42,932 nucleotides of DNA from Deltaproteobacteria bacterium (GTDB lineage Bacteria > Desulfobacterota > Desulfobacteria > Desulfobacterales > G020354645): positions 4,413,032 to 4,455,963 of the forward strand of contig CP070652.1 of assembly GCA_020354645.1 (NCBI GenBank). The letters are read 5' to 3'. A model generated the notes under the pieces. It saw only the letters and a list, made by a program, of their open reading frames with translations, had not been told where the DNA came from and made no database searches. Position 1 is the stretch's first letter; every line of letters begins with the position of its first letter. This document shows positions 33,144 to 42,724 of this stretch, in pieces. The position numbers and the translations under genes were made by a program.

Positions 33144-34022
33144 ATGACTCCCTCTGTGAAACGGGCCATACAGGACATTCGGCAAAACAGATTTTTAAAC
33201 GCCGTTACCATTATTACCATAGCACTGTCTATCCTGATTGTTAGCGCCTTTGCCCTCTTTTTCATCAACACCAATGATCTGATGAACGCCTGGAAGAGAG
33301 GCATCCGGATAATGGCGTATCTGAAACCGGAAACACCCCAAGCCGAAATCCCGGAACTGAAAAAAAAGATCCAAAATATGTATGGTGTCAGCGAGGCCCG
33401 CTTCATATCCAAAGAAGATGCGTTAAATGGGCTTAAAACGCATATGAAGCGGCAGTCCTCGCTGCTGGACAATTTGAGGGAAAATCCACTGCCGGATACC
33501 TTTGAAATCCTCATGATTGCATCTTCACAGAGCTGGGAAAGAGTGGAGATGTTGGCCGCTGATATCGAAAAACTGTCCCAGGTAGCCGAGGTGGAATACG
33601 GCCAAAGATGGCTTGAGCGATTTACAAATATATTCAACCTCTTCAGATTAGCCGGATATGCATTGGGCGCTCTTTTCTTTATGGCGGCAATATTTTTTGT
33701 AGCCAATACAATTCGCCTGGTTCTCTACTCCAGACGCGAAGAAGTTGAAATCATGCGATTGGTCGGGGCAGCCGACAGTTTCATCAAGATGCCCTTTTAC
33801 ATAGAAGGGCTTATCCAGGGAGCACTTGGCGGTATTATCGGTTTGGCGGCATTGTTCGTTATCTTTCTATTCGTTTCTTCCAACGTCCCGCAAGATTTCT
33901 CCACAGGCTTCTTTCATATACGCTTTCTCCCACTCCCTGTTTTTGTTGCGGTTATTTTTAGCAGCATGTTTGTCGGATGGCTGGGGTGCTATTTATCACT
34001 CAAACAATATCTGAAGTCATGA
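33144..34022 (+). CDS. ftsX: cell-division permease FtsX
   Basis: A 292-residue membrane protein with four helices: one N-terminal (FLNAVTIITIALSILIVSAFALFF), then a periplasmic domain of about 130 residues, then three C-terminal helices beginning near YALGALFFMAAIFFVAN. The family motif SRREEVEIMRLVGAADSFIKMPFYIEG, seen here as YSRREEVEIMRLVGA, is typical of FtsX. The periplasmic domain binds hydrolase activators of the EnvC type, and the next gene encodes one. Its stop overlaps that gene's ATG (ATGA). Confidence 0.9.
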   Translation: MTPSVKRAIQDIRQNRFLNAVTIITIALSILIVSAFALFFINTNDLMNAWKRGIRIMAYLKPETPQAEIPELKKKIQNMYGVSEARFISKEDALNGLKTHMKRQSSLLDNLRENPLPDTFEILMIASSQSWERVEMLAADIEKLSQVAEVEYGQRWLERFTNIFNLFRLAGYALGALFFMAAIFFVANTIRLVLYSRREEVEIMRLVGAADSFIKMPFYIEGLIQGALGGIIGLAALFVIFLFVSSNVPQDFSTGFFHIRFLPLPVFVAVIFSSMFVGWLGCYLSLKQYLKS

Positions 34023-35476
34023 ATCATCTGTGCAATCATATAATCACAGCCATGAGGTTTCGATCGGCGGCAATCCTGTTTGCGATAACAGTTATCGTGC
34101 TTATATTTGGGATTGGTATCGGATTTAACTCACCGACTGATCAAATCGGAGTAATAAGGGCCGACTACCTGAATATGCGGCCCGAACCCGGGACTCATGC
34201 CCCCCCCATAACTGTGCTCAAACAGGGAACTGAAGTAAAAATCATCAATCGTGAAGGAATGTGGCTAAAAATCGAATACAACGGCAAGGTCGGCTATATT
34301 CAGCATCGCGAACAATACGTACATATCATTCCCGCCAAACCGAAAAAGAAAACCAGCGAAGAAAAGATCAATGAGCCGAGCCGGAAAATCGAACGCTTCA
34401 GAAGGGAGGCTGAAGAAATCGAGCGTCAACTTGAAAGGCGCGAAGCTAAGCTGCGGGATATTACCCATAAGGAACTCGGCGTGCTCGGCAGCTTAAATAA
34501 GCTCGATCTTTCGATGGACAAGGCCAGAAGAAGCATAGCAATCAACAATTCCCGACTGGCAGTCATTGAAAAAAAGATAGCCGAAAAAACCGAACACTAT
34601 AAAAATCTAACAAAACAGATCAAGATCAACGAAGACTACGCTGCAAAGCGCCTGGTTGCAATCTATAAAATCAGCTGGCTGGGTAAAATGAACATCCTTG
34701 CATCGGCCGGATCCATGCATGAACTGCTCATGCGGCAAAGAAATCTGGAACGAATCCTTGCTCACGATGAAAAAGTTCGGCAAGATCTTCTTGAAGATAA
34801 AACCCGTCTCAAAGATCTGCTGGATCGGTTGAATGAACAGCAACTGGAGAAACAAAAACTGCAAGCCAATATCAGAAATCAAATCAAGGAGATTTCTCAT
34901 AAAAGAGCCGACCGTAACGAACTCCTGGAGGAAATACGAAATAAGAGATCACTGCAAATAGAGGCTATTGAGTCGCTGAAACAGGCTGCGGCTGAATTGG
35001 ATCAAACGATAGAAACCTTAGAGGTTGAGATTGATCCCACTCAGCAAATCACAAATATAAACATGCAACCATTTTCAGAGTTTAAAGGGTTGCTTAAAAT
35101 GCCCGTCAAGGGTAAAATTATATCCTTGTTCGGGCCTTATAAACATCCCAAGTTCGAGGTAACAAATTTCCGCAGCGGCATCGATATTGAGGCCAAAAAG
35201 GGAGCTAAAGTACTGGCGGTTTTCGCGGGTCATATCGCATATGCCGGCTGGTTTAAAGGTTACGGAAACATGATCATCATCGATCATGGGGGCAGTTATT
35301 TCACCGTGTATGCCCACTTGGAAACACTTTTAAAAACAAGAGGAGATTATGTAAACAGCGGTGATGATATTGCTACCGTGGGAGATACCGGATCCATGTT
35401 CGGCCCAAATTTATATTTTGAGGTTCGCCATCACGGAGAACCCATGGATCCACTTGAATGGATTATCAAAGGATAG
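34019..35476 (+). CDS. envC: EnvC-like murein hydrolase activator (SH3b, coiled coil, degenerate LytM)
   Basis: A 485-residue exported protein. A signal anchor lies at about residues 12-35 (FRSAAILFAITVIVLIFGIG), then a bacterial SH3 domain (IRADYLNMRPEPGTHAPPIT onward), a long coiled coil (about 120-350) and a C-terminal LytM/M23 domain. The zinc site is lost: canonical HxxxD reads FRSGID and canonical HxH reads NLYFEVR, as in EnvC. It would activate amidases when FtsEX signals, rather than cut cell wall itself. The ATG at 34019 overlaps the FtsX stop; ATG 34052 is the alternative. The gene is longer than 33977 suggests only by in-frame codons without a site. Confidence 0.85.
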   Translation: MNHLCNHIITAMRFRSAAILFAITVIVLIFGIGIGFNSPTDQIGVIRADYLNMRPEPGTHAPPITVLKQGTEVKIINREGMWLKIEYNGKVGYIQHREQYVHIIPAKPKKKTSEEKINEPSRKIERFRREAEEIERQLERREAKLRDITHKELGVLGSLNKLDLSMDKARRSIAINNSRLAVIEKKIAEKTEHYKNLTKQIKINEDYAAKRLVAIYKISWLGKMNILASAGSMHELLMRQRNLERILAHDEKVRQDLLEDKTRLKDLLDRLNEQQLEKQKLQANIRNQIKEISHKRADRNELLEEIRNKRSLQIEAIESLKQAAAELDQTIETLEVEIDPTQQITNINMQPFSEFKGLLKMPVKGKIISLFGPYKHPKFEVTNFRSGIDIEAKKGAKVLAVFAGHIAYAGWFKGYGNMIIIDHGGSYFTVYAHLETLLKTRGDYVNSGDDIATVGDTGSMFGPNLYFEVRHHGEPMDPLEWIIKG

Positions 35477-35574
35477 CAACATCCGGCATAAAAGCGCGAA
35501 AAGAAAATCGTCTTAGTACTCAGTTATTTATCAGGGTGCCTCAGTGCATGAAAATAGTTAGAAGGAGCATATCA

Positions 35575-36939
35575 ATGAATCATACAAAGTACCGGCATAT
35601 CAAGTTATGGCTGGTGGTGGTAATTTCGATCGTATTCTGGACATTGGGAACAGGCTTTTACGGCAACCTTTCAGCCGACAATAAAGAAACGTATGAAGGC
35701 CTTAAAATATTCAGCGATGTCATCGAACTAATCGAAAAGAATTATGTCGAAGAAGTTGAATCGAAGACCCTTATTGAAAAAGCAATTCAAGGGATGGTGC
35801 AAAGCCTTGATCCGCATTCGGCATTACTCCCACCTGAGGCCTTCGAAGATCTGAACATCGATACCAAGGGTAAATTTACCGGAATTGGAATCCACATCAC
35901 CATGCGCGATGGTTTTGTCACGGTTATTTCACCCATTGAGGGCACTCCGGCATACAAGGCCGGCATAACGGCATTGGACAGAATCATCAAAGTGGACGGT
36001 AAACCAGTGACTGATATCCGGGAAGCGGTCAATATGATGCGAGGCCCCAAAGGAACTCCGGTGACGGTATCGGTCCAGCGACAGGGCGTATCCGAGTTGA
36101 TCGAATTTAATTTGATTCGAGACGTCATCCCGATCGAAAGTGTAAAAGCAAGTATTTTAAAACCCGGCTATGGCTATATCAGAATCACGAATTTCAACAG
36201 CGAAACGACAAAAGACCTAAAAAAAGCCCTAAAAGAGCTTGAATCCGGAGAAGATCCTTTCAAGGGATTGATTCTTGATTTCCGCGATAATGGCGGCGGT
36301 CTTTTGGATCAAGCAATTAAAGTCACAGACGAATTTCTTGATGACGGAACCATCCTGTCCATCAGGGGACGGCACCAAAGAAATACCAGAGAATTCAAGG
36401 CCCATCCGCTCGAGGTTAGCCGCGATTACCCCATCGTTGCCCTTATCAACGGCGGCAGTGCCAGTGCATCTGAAATTGTCGTGGGGGCCTTACAGGACCA
36501 CAAACGAGCCTTGGTTTTAGGCACGACTTCTTTTGGCAAGGGTTCGGTTCAAACGATTGAAACGCTGCGCGATGGCTATGGCCTCAAATTGACGATTGCA
36601 CAGTATTATACCCCTAGCGGTAAATCGATCCAGGCAAAAGGTATTGAACCGGACATCGTCGTTACTCGTCGGTTTGCAGACGAAGATGGACCAGAAATGG
36701 AACAAAATAGATTAAAAGAAAAGGATCTGAAGAACCACCTTGAAGCAGAACCGGATGATCGCAACCCCCGGAAAAAAGAGTCCGATAACAAAGAAGAAAA
36801 AAATAAACGAATCAACAAGCAGCGCCTTGAATTCAGGATCGGGCCCCTAAGCGCCGAGAATCTCCGGACAGACAACCAGATCATGCGTGCACTGGAAATC
36901 CTGATCAGTTATGATATATTTGAAAAGAAACGGGGATAA
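35575..36939 (+). CDS. ctpA: S41 carboxyl-terminal processing protease CtpA
   Basis: A 454-residue periplasmic serine protease. N-terminal membrane anchor (LWLVVVISIVFWTLGTGFYG), a PDZ domain (GKFTGIGIHITMRDGFVTVI to about residue 165) and the S41 catalytic core. Catalytic Ser297 lies in GGSASASEI and Lys322 in TTSFGKGSVQ; their spacing of 25 matches Tsp. A charged C-terminal stretch (about residues 370-425) is lysine and glutamate rich. AGAAGGAGC before ATG 35575 fixes the start over the longer frame from 35458. In the operon it would trim envelope proteins or hydrolase regulators next to FtsEX and EnvC. Confidence 0.9.
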   Translation: MNHTKYRHIKLWLVVVISIVFWTLGTGFYGNLSADNKETYEGLKIFSDVIELIEKNYVEEVESKTLIEKAIQGMVQSLDPHSALLPPEAFEDLNIDTKGKFTGIGIHITMRDGFVTVISPIEGTPAYKAGITALDRIIKVDGKPVTDIREAVNMMRGPKGTPVTVSVQRQGVSELIEFNLIRDVIPIESVKASILKPGYGYIRITNFNSETTKDLKKALKELESGEDPFKGLILDFRDNGGGLLDQAIKVTDEFLDDGTILSIRGRHQRNTREFKAHPLEVSRDYPIVALINGGSASASEIVVGALQDHKRALVLGTTSFGKGSVQTIETLRDGYGLKLTIAQYYTPSGKSIQAKGIEPDIVVTRRFADEDGPEMEQNRLKEKDLKNHLEAEPDDRNPRKKESDNKEEKNKRINKQRLEFRIGPLSAENLRTDNQIMRALEILISYDIFEKKRG

Positions 36940-37117
36940 AACGTTTTTCAACCCCAGAGTGCACACATTCTTGATAAGATCCAGATTCAAATCACTATTA
37001 CCAATACAGGAGCGGACCGGGCCCGCCTGCGCGGTTTTACCTGATTCCCCATACCTGTTGATTAATCCTTCACCAACCTGTTAAATTCTGGTTTAGCAAC
37101 GGACGCGAACGGCACCA

Positions 37118-38089
37118 TTGGCCAAGCGAAAGAAAATACGCAGAAAAAAAACGAAAAGAAAAGCCCGCAAACGAATTTCTCTGAGTTCACCGCTGATAAA
37201 AGTTTTAGCCGGTCTGGCCGTTTTGATTATTTTAATAGTGGCTGCCGGGTTTCTGACCCATTATTTTATGATGCGCAAACCTGCTCTGCAGCCGACCGTA
37301 TCTGTGCAGCAGACATCTGTCTACCGGCCGCCCAAAATCAAACCACCAAAATTTGAGATCTTCCCGGAAGAAGAACTGCCATATCAGCCGCCGGTATCAA
37401 CACCCCCTGAAATCAAAGAACTTCCCCGGGTGGCCATCATCATTGATGACTTGGGCAATAACCGAAAAATAGCAAAAAAATTTCTTGAACTCGATGCGGT
37501 TCTCACCTTTTCTGTTCTCCCTTACAGCCCCTTCGCTAAAAAAATCGCCAAAGCCGCTTATGCTAAAGGATTGGATGTCATGCTCCATCTGCCCATGGAG
37601 CCCATCGAATATCCCGGTATCAATCCCGGACCCGGAGCCTTGTTGATGTCCATGTCACCGGATGAACTCATCAGCCAACTCAAAAAAAATCTGGATTACC
37701 TCCCGGCGGTTAAGGGCGTCAGCAACCACATGGGATCAAAAATGACCACGGAATCGGACCAAATGCATCAAATCTTTTCGGTTCTCAAACAGCGCGGACT
37801 CTTTTTCATAGACAGCCGTTCGACCTCCCACTCTCTGGGCAGACCCTCTGCCCGTCTGTTAAAGGTTCCCTTCGCGGAAAGAGACGTGTTTATCGATCAC
37901 AAAAACGAGCCCGATTTTATCCGCAGGCAGTTAAAAACCCTCGTTCGTATTGCGCAGAAAAAAGGAGAAGCGGTGGGAATCGCGCATCCGTCAAAAACAA
38001 CCTTAAAAATTCTTCGCCAAGAACTCCCCGAACTTCAAAAACAAGTTGAACTTGTGCCGGTGTCTGAGATAGTGCATATTCTTGGTTAA
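37118..38089 (+). CDS. divergent polysaccharide deacetylase (YibQ-like)
   Basis: A 323-residue membrane-anchored protein. A very basic N-terminus (KRKKIRRKKTKRKARKR) and one helix (VLAGLAVLIILIVAAGFL) precede a Pro-rich linker and the NodB-like domain. Signature stretches are RVAIIIDDLGNN, LDVMLHLPMEP, GVSNHMGSKMT and LFFIDSRSTS, matching the divergent polysaccharide deacetylase family, often found beside EnvC and CtpA. TTG start: there is no earlier usable ATG and the next Met is past the helix. Substrate and activity in this family remain largely untested. The Mo oxidoreductase gene follows 23 bases later. Confidence 0.88.
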   Translation: MAKRKKIRRKKTKRKARKRISLSSPLIKVLAGLAVLIILIVAAGFLTHYFMMRKPALQPTVSVQQTSVYRPPKIKPPKFEIFPEEELPYQPPVSTPPEIKELPRVAIIIDDLGNNRKIAKKFLELDAVLTFSVLPYSPFAKKIAKAAYAKGLDVMLHLPMEPIEYPGINPGPGALLMSMSPDELISQLKKNLDYLPAVKGVSNHMGSKMTTESDQMHQIFSVLKQRGLFFIDSRSTSHSLGRPSARLLKVPFAERDVFIDHKNEPDFIRRQLKTLVRIAQKKGEAVGIAHPSKTTLKILRQELPELQKQVELVPVSEIVHILG

Positions 38090-38112
38090 TATCGGTAGAT
38101 TAGGATTTCAGA

Positions 38113-40188
38113 ATGGCAAACAATATTCGTTGGGTAAAAACACACTGCGCCAGGATGGATCACGGGGGTTGTGCCCTGCGCGTAGGGGTCAAAGACAACA
38201 AAATCGTTGAAGTCAAAGGTGATCCCCAGGGGTACTTGAATAAAGGTTATCTGTGTTCCAAAGCCTTGGCTTCCCCGGAACGTCTCGACCATCCTTCCCG
38301 GCTCAGACAACCCTTGAAAAGGCGCGGGCAACGGGGAGCCGGAAAGTGGGATCAAATAACTTGGCCCCGGGCGTTGATGATAATTAACGAAAACCTGCGT
38401 CGGATCAGAAATGAGTATGGTGCCCGGGCCGTCGCCTTTTGCCAGGGGATGCCCAAGGGACTTGAGCACTTTGTCTTAATCCGTCTGGCAAACATCTTTG
38501 GCTCACCGAACGTGGTTGCCGTCCAGGATGTCTGTCATGCACCCCGAGAGATTAGCGGTTTTCACACCTGCGGATTTTATCCGGTGGCGGACTATCACCA
38601 TCCCAGCCGGCTGGTGGTGCTTTGGGGCAGTAACATCACCAGTACCAATGAAGAGGGTCAGATATGCCGCCTGCTCCTGGAGCAAGTCAAACAGGGCACT
38701 GAACTGATGGTGGTGGACCCCAGAAGAACCGATTTGGTTGACAAGGCCCGGTTATGGCTGCAATTAAAGCCGGGAACCGACCATGCCCTCGCACTGTCAT
38801 TCTTAAATGTCATTATCGAAGAAAATTTGTATGATAGGTCCTTTGTTGAGAACTGGACTTACGGGTTTAATGAACTGGCCAACCAGGTGAAAGCGTGCAC
38901 ACCGGAAAAGATCTCGGAGCTCACCTGGATTCCGGCCGAACTCATCCGGGAAGGTGCCCGAAATTATGCCCAAGCGCGTCCGGCTGCCATCGGATGGGGA
39001 AACGCCATTGAACAAAATATCCACACCTTTGATACGGCCCGGGCGCTGGTCTGCTTGATGGCAATCTGCGGCAATCTCGATGTAGCCGGCGGAAATATTC
39101 AAGCTGCCGAACCGGATATCCTAAATCTGGGGAAGTTTGTGAGAGCCGACCTGATTCCGGACAAAAAGACCGAAATGATTCATGCCCATCATGGCACCAT
39201 TCGCGGCTTGATGACCGTGCCACCGGCGTTTCTAAAAAAAGCGATACTTGAAGAAATCCCTTACGCCGTCAAGGGTGCGTATATGCAGTGCACCAATCCG
39301 CTGATCGGGTATGCCGCCAGCCGCCAAACCTATGAAGCCCTTATGAAGCTTGACTTTCTGGCGGTGTCCGACATTTACATGACGCCCACAGCGTCTCTGG
39401 CCGATGTTGTCCTGCCGGCAGCCACCCACTTTGAGTTTAACGATATCGGGCATTATGGTCTGGGCCATGGTTGTATTTTGGCCCGCCCCAAAGTTGTCGA
39501 TCCACCACGGGCATGCTGGCCGGACATAAAAATATTAAATGAACTCGGACGGGCGCTGTGCGGCGAGGATTATTGGTTCGAAAATTATGAAGATCTCCTG
39601 GAAACTGTTTTGGAACCAAGCGGGCTCAGCTATGACCAGTTTGTCGGCCAAGGCTATTTAAAAGGTCCGGACCGGTTTAAAAAATATTTGGACGTCGGCT
39701 TCAAAACCCCCACCGGTAAAGTCGAATTGTCTCTGAGCCGGGCGGAAAAGCTTAATGTTTCTTCGCTACCCCAATTTCACCCCTTTCCACAAGAGGATTC
39801 GGACTACCCCTTGGTGTTGACCAGTGCCAAAAACCGTTACTATCTGCATTCATCCTATCGCTGGATCGATGATTTGAGGAAACGCAGCCCCGAGCCGATC
39901 ACTCGGGTGCACCCTCAAACCGCCGCGAAATATGGCATTCGGGACGGGGATGAAATCTTCATTGAAACCCCACACGGCAGAATTACCCAAACCGCCCGTT
40001 TCTCAGACAAAATTCACCCACGGGTCGTCTATGCCGCCTATGGGTGGTGGTTCCCGGAAGAGAAGATTGCAGCCCAGTATGAATGGCAAAAATCAAACTT
40101 CAATATGCTATCCACCGCCGAGAACTTGGGCCGGGAGTTTGGCACCCCGAATCTTAAAGGGATTAGTTGCAGAATTCGACGGAAATAA
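38113..40188 (+). CDS. molybdopterin (Mo/W) oxidoreductase, formate-dehydrogenase/acetylene-hydratase-like
   Basis: A 691-residue member of the DMSO-reductase superfamily carrying bis-MGD. The N-terminal Fe-S motif reads C-x3-D-x3-C (THCARMDHGGCAL) with the fourth ligand in GYLCSKA, so Asp stands where the usual second Cys lies. The Mo ligand is probably C141 in VQDVCHAPR, next to a His as in formate dehydrogenases. The C-terminal domain includes LVLTSAKNRYYLHSSYRW and DGDEIFIETPHGRI, typical of the dinucleotide-binding fold. No Tat or Sec signal, so it is cytoplasmic. It is followed 95 bases later by KorA; its substrate is unknown. Confidence 0.88.
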   Translation: MANNIRWVKTHCARMDHGGCALRVGVKDNKIVEVKGDPQGYLNKGYLCSKALASPERLDHPSRLRQPLKRRGQRGAGKWDQITWPRALMIINENLRRIRNEYGARAVAFCQGMPKGLEHFVLIRLANIFGSPNVVAVQDVCHAPREISGFHTCGFYPVADYHHPSRLVVLWGSNITSTNEEGQICRLLLEQVKQGTELMVVDPRRTDLVDKARLWLQLKPGTDHALALSFLNVIIEENLYDRSFVENWTYGFNELANQVKACTPEKISELTWIPAELIREGARNYAQARPAAIGWGNAIEQNIHTFDTARALVCLMAICGNLDVAGGNIQAAEPDILNLGKFVRADLIPDKKTEMIHAHHGTIRGLMTVPPAFLKKAILEEIPYAVKGAYMQCTNPLIGYAASRQTYEALMKLDFLAVSDIYMTPTASLADVVLPAATHFEFNDIGHYGLGHGCILARPKVVDPPRACWPDIKILNELGRALCGEDYWFENYEDLLETVLEPSGLSYDQFVGQGYLKGPDRFKKYLDVGFKTPTGKVELSLSRAEKLNVSSLPQFHPFPQEDSDYPLVLTSAKNRYYLHSSYRWIDDLRKRSPEPITRVHPQTAAKYGIRDGDEIFIETPHGRITQTARFSDKIHPRVVYAAYGWWFPEEKIAAQYEWQKSNFNMLSTAENLGREFGTPNLKGISCRIRRK

Positions 40189-40283
40189 CCCCTTGTCAAT
40201 TTAGTGTATAACGGTTAAAAAATGCCTAACAATTGCGCGCTGATGAATACGCGCCTGCTAAAATTTAGCACCGAGGAGTCACC

Positions 40284-41402
40284 ATGGCCCTATCTTTTAT
40301 GGAAGGCAACGAAGCTATTGCCTGGGGAGCCCTGGAAGCGGGCTGCCGCTTTTTTGCCGGATATCCGATTACTCCCGCTACAACCATATTAAACACCATG
40401 CTGAAGATACTGCCGCCGAAGGGCGGCATTTGCCTTCAGGGTGAAGATGAAATCGCATCCATCGGGTTTTGCCTGGGTGCCTCCATGGCCGGTATGAAGG
40501 CAATGACGGCCACATCCGGTCCGGGTATCAGCCTTTACAGCGAACAGATTTCTTTTGCCGTCGGCAGCGAAATACCCATCGTTATCGTCGATGTTCAGCG
40601 ATTGGGGCCGTCCACCGGTTCTGCCACGCGCGGTGCGGACGGCGATATCAATTTTTTGCGCTGGGGCAACAGCGGCGGCTTACCGGTAATTGTGCTGACA
40701 CCTGCCGACGTGAACGACTGTTTTTACCTGACCCTGCAAGCCTTCAATTTGGCAGAAGAATTTAGATGCCCGGTATTCATCGCATCCAACAAAGAAGTCG
40801 GTATGACCCGCGAAAGCATTGATCTGGCTGCCATCGAAAGACCGGCAATAATTGACCGAACCCCGCCCCCCTCGGGCGAAGCGTTTGTTCCTTTTAAAAT
40901 CTCAGCGGGCCGGACAGTGCCTTACTTTCAGCCTATCGGCGACACTGTACTTGTGCGACAAACCTCTTCGACCCACGGTCCGGAGGGCTATATAACCATC
41001 GATCCCGATCAAATAGCAGCCAATCAAAACCGGCTCATGCGGAAATTGCACACGGCCGTGGACCGGTTCAGCTTTTTCGATAGTTATTTGGAAAATTCCG
41101 ATACGATGATTCTAACATACGGTGTTACCACCCGAGCGGCTCAGGTGGCTGCTGATGTGTTAAAAAATGAAGGGAGGCCGGTTTCACTGTTGGTGCTCAA
41201 AACGCTCTGGCCGGTGCCCGTAAATTTGATTCAGAAAAAGGCCCAAAAGGCCAGCCGGGTGGTGGTGATCGAAATGAACCTCGGCCAGTATGTCAACGAA
41301 ATCACGCGTGTTTTAGCGGGAAAACGGGTGGACTTTTACGGTCAAATGGACGGCCGCTTGATTACCCCGAAGCAAATCAAGGAGGCAGTAGTCAATGGAT
41401 AG
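40284..41402 (+). CDS. korA: 2-oxoacid:ferredoxin oxidoreductase alpha subunit (KorA)
   Basis: A 372-residue subunit of a 2-oxoglutarate-type (2-oxoacid) ferredoxin oxidoreductase, which makes acyl-CoA from a 2-oxoacid and reduces ferredoxin. Motifs: FMEGNEAIAWGALEAGCRFF, FAGYPITPATTI, GEDEIASIGFCLGASMAG, TATSGPGISLYSE and a RLGPSTGSATRGADGDIN stretch. GAGGAG before the ATG is a strong site. The following gene overlaps by 8 bases. The 3' half (about residues 240-372) carries the domain II/transketolase C-like part. Branched-chain or aromatic 2-oxoacids are also possible substrates. Confidence 0.9.
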   Translation: MALSFMEGNEAIAWGALEAGCRFFAGYPITPATTILNTMLKILPPKGGICLQGEDEIASIGFCLGASMAGMKAMTATSGPGISLYSEQISFAVGSEIPIVIVDVQRLGPSTGSATRGADGDINFLRWGNSGGLPVIVLTPADVNDCFYLTLQAFNLAEEFRCPVFIASNKEVGMTRESIDLAAIERPAIIDRTPPPSGEAFVPFKISAGRTVPYFQPIGDTVLVRQTSSTHGPEGYITIDPDQIAANQNRLMRKLHTAVDRFSFFDSYLENSDTMILTYGVTTRAAQVAADVLKNEGRPVSLLVLKTLWPVPVNLIQKKAQKASRVVVIEMNLGQYVNEITRVLAGKRVDFYGQMDGRLITPKQIKEAVVNG

Positions 41403-42693
41403 CCTGTTGAATAAAGATCGCCCCCCCGTATTTTGTCCGGGGTGTTCGCATAAACGCATCACCACCGCACTGGACAAAGCCTTCCGGAATATGGGTTTGA
41501 AGGGCAATGAGGTGGGTATTGTCAGCGATATCGGCTGCTCCGGGCTTTTTGATACCTTTTTTCACACCCATGCCCTGCACGGGCTGCACGGGCGCGCGCT
41601 GACCTATGCCGCCGGCATAAAATTGGCCCGACCGGAATTAAAGGTGGTTGTTACAATGGGAGATGGCGGGCAGGGTATCGGCGGCGCCCATCTTCTGGCG
41701 GCCTGCCGACGCAACCTCGATTTGACCCTGCTGATTCTCAACAATTTCAATTTCGGAATGACCGGCGGCCAGTTTTCAGCCACAACACCACCGGATGCCC
41801 AGGTGGGCTCGAGATTTCTCAATCAGTTGGAACGGCCGCTGGATGTCTGCCAGGTTGCGCGTTCGGCAGGGGCCCCATATGTCACCCGCTGCTCGAGCTA
41901 CCGCAAAGACCTGGCCGCAATCATCGAACAGGCGATTCGTTTTGAAGGATTTTCCATCATCGATATGTGGGGCATATGCCCGGGACGATATACCCGTAGC
42001 AACAAACTGACGCCCAAGATGATCGAAGCATCCCTTGGTCAATTGCCGCCTCTGGAAGGTGTGGTGGCTGAAAATGCCCGCCCGGAGTATGGCCGCAGAT
42101 ATCGGGAACTGGCCGCCCGTCAGCATCCGGCCGCTGAGCCCGTCAAAATCGAAAAAAAATTCGATCCTCCCCAAATCGGCAGAAGGGAAGTAACCCTGCT
42201 GGGCAGCGCCGGCCAGCGCATTCTCACAGCCGGTGAAATTCTCTGTTTGGCCGGATTGTCGGCCGGGCTGAAGGCCACCCAGAAAAATGATTACAATATC
42301 ACCGTGCTACGGGGGCCCTCCATCAGCGAACTGGTCCTATCGACCGAGGAGATCGGTTTTACCGGTATCGACAAACCCGATGTAATCATAGCCTTGAGTC
42401 AGGAAGGCATCGATCGTCGAAAATCCCTTTTTGGCAGTATCGACCAAGACACCCTGATCATTCAGATTCCCGGTGTCACGCTGCCGCCATCACAGGCAAC
42501 AATCCATACGGTAAATTTCAAAAGCTCGGGTATCCGATCCTCGGATTGGGCCACAGCAGCTTTGGTGATCCTCGCCAAATCCAACACCGTTCTGACGCTT
42601 CAGATGCTTAATGCAGCGCTTGAAGCCAGATTTAGTGACAAATCCCTTTCTGCCGCCAAAGACTTGGTAGAAAAGGTTAAAGATTCATTGTAA
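41395..42693 (+). CDS. korB: fused beta-gamma subunit of a 2-oxoacid:ferredoxin oxidoreductase (KorB-KorC)
   Basis: A 432-residue protein that joins two usual subunits. The first about 260 residues form the thiamine-diphosphate-binding beta subunit: PVFCPGCSH, VSDIGCSGLFDTF, GDGGQGIGG (from residue 89) and NNFNFGMTGGQ. The last about 160 residues match the gamma subunit: TLLGSAGQRILTAGEILCLA, then VLRGPSISELVLSTEEIG. In most KorABC sets these are separate genes. ATG 41395 overlaps KorA by 8 bases with AAGGAGG upstream. With KorA it would form the enzyme. I see no ferredoxin-type KorD gene adjacent, so the electron acceptor is probably a free ferredoxin. Confidence 0.9.
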   Translation: MDSLLNKDRPPVFCPGCSHKRITTALDKAFRNMGLKGNEVGIVSDIGCSGLFDTFFHTHALHGLHGRALTYAAGIKLARPELKVVVTMGDGGQGIGGAHLLAACRRNLDLTLLILNNFNFGMTGGQFSATTPPDAQVGSRFLNQLERPLDVCQVARSAGAPYVTRCSSYRKDLAAIIEQAIRFEGFSIIDMWGICPGRYTRSNKLTPKMIEASLGQLPPLEGVVAENARPEYGRRYRELAARQHPAAEPVKIEKKFDPPQIGRREVTLLGSAGQRILTAGEILCLAGLSAGLKATQKNDYNITVLRGPSISELVLSTEEIGFTGIDKPDVIIALSQEGIDRRKSLFGSIDQDTLIIQIPGVTLPPSQATIHTVNFKSSGIRSSDWATAALVILAKSNTVLTLQMLNAALEARFSDKSLSAAKDLVEKVKDSL

Positions 42694-42724
42694 ATCGAAA
42701 ATTACACTTGGAACAGAGGTTTGT

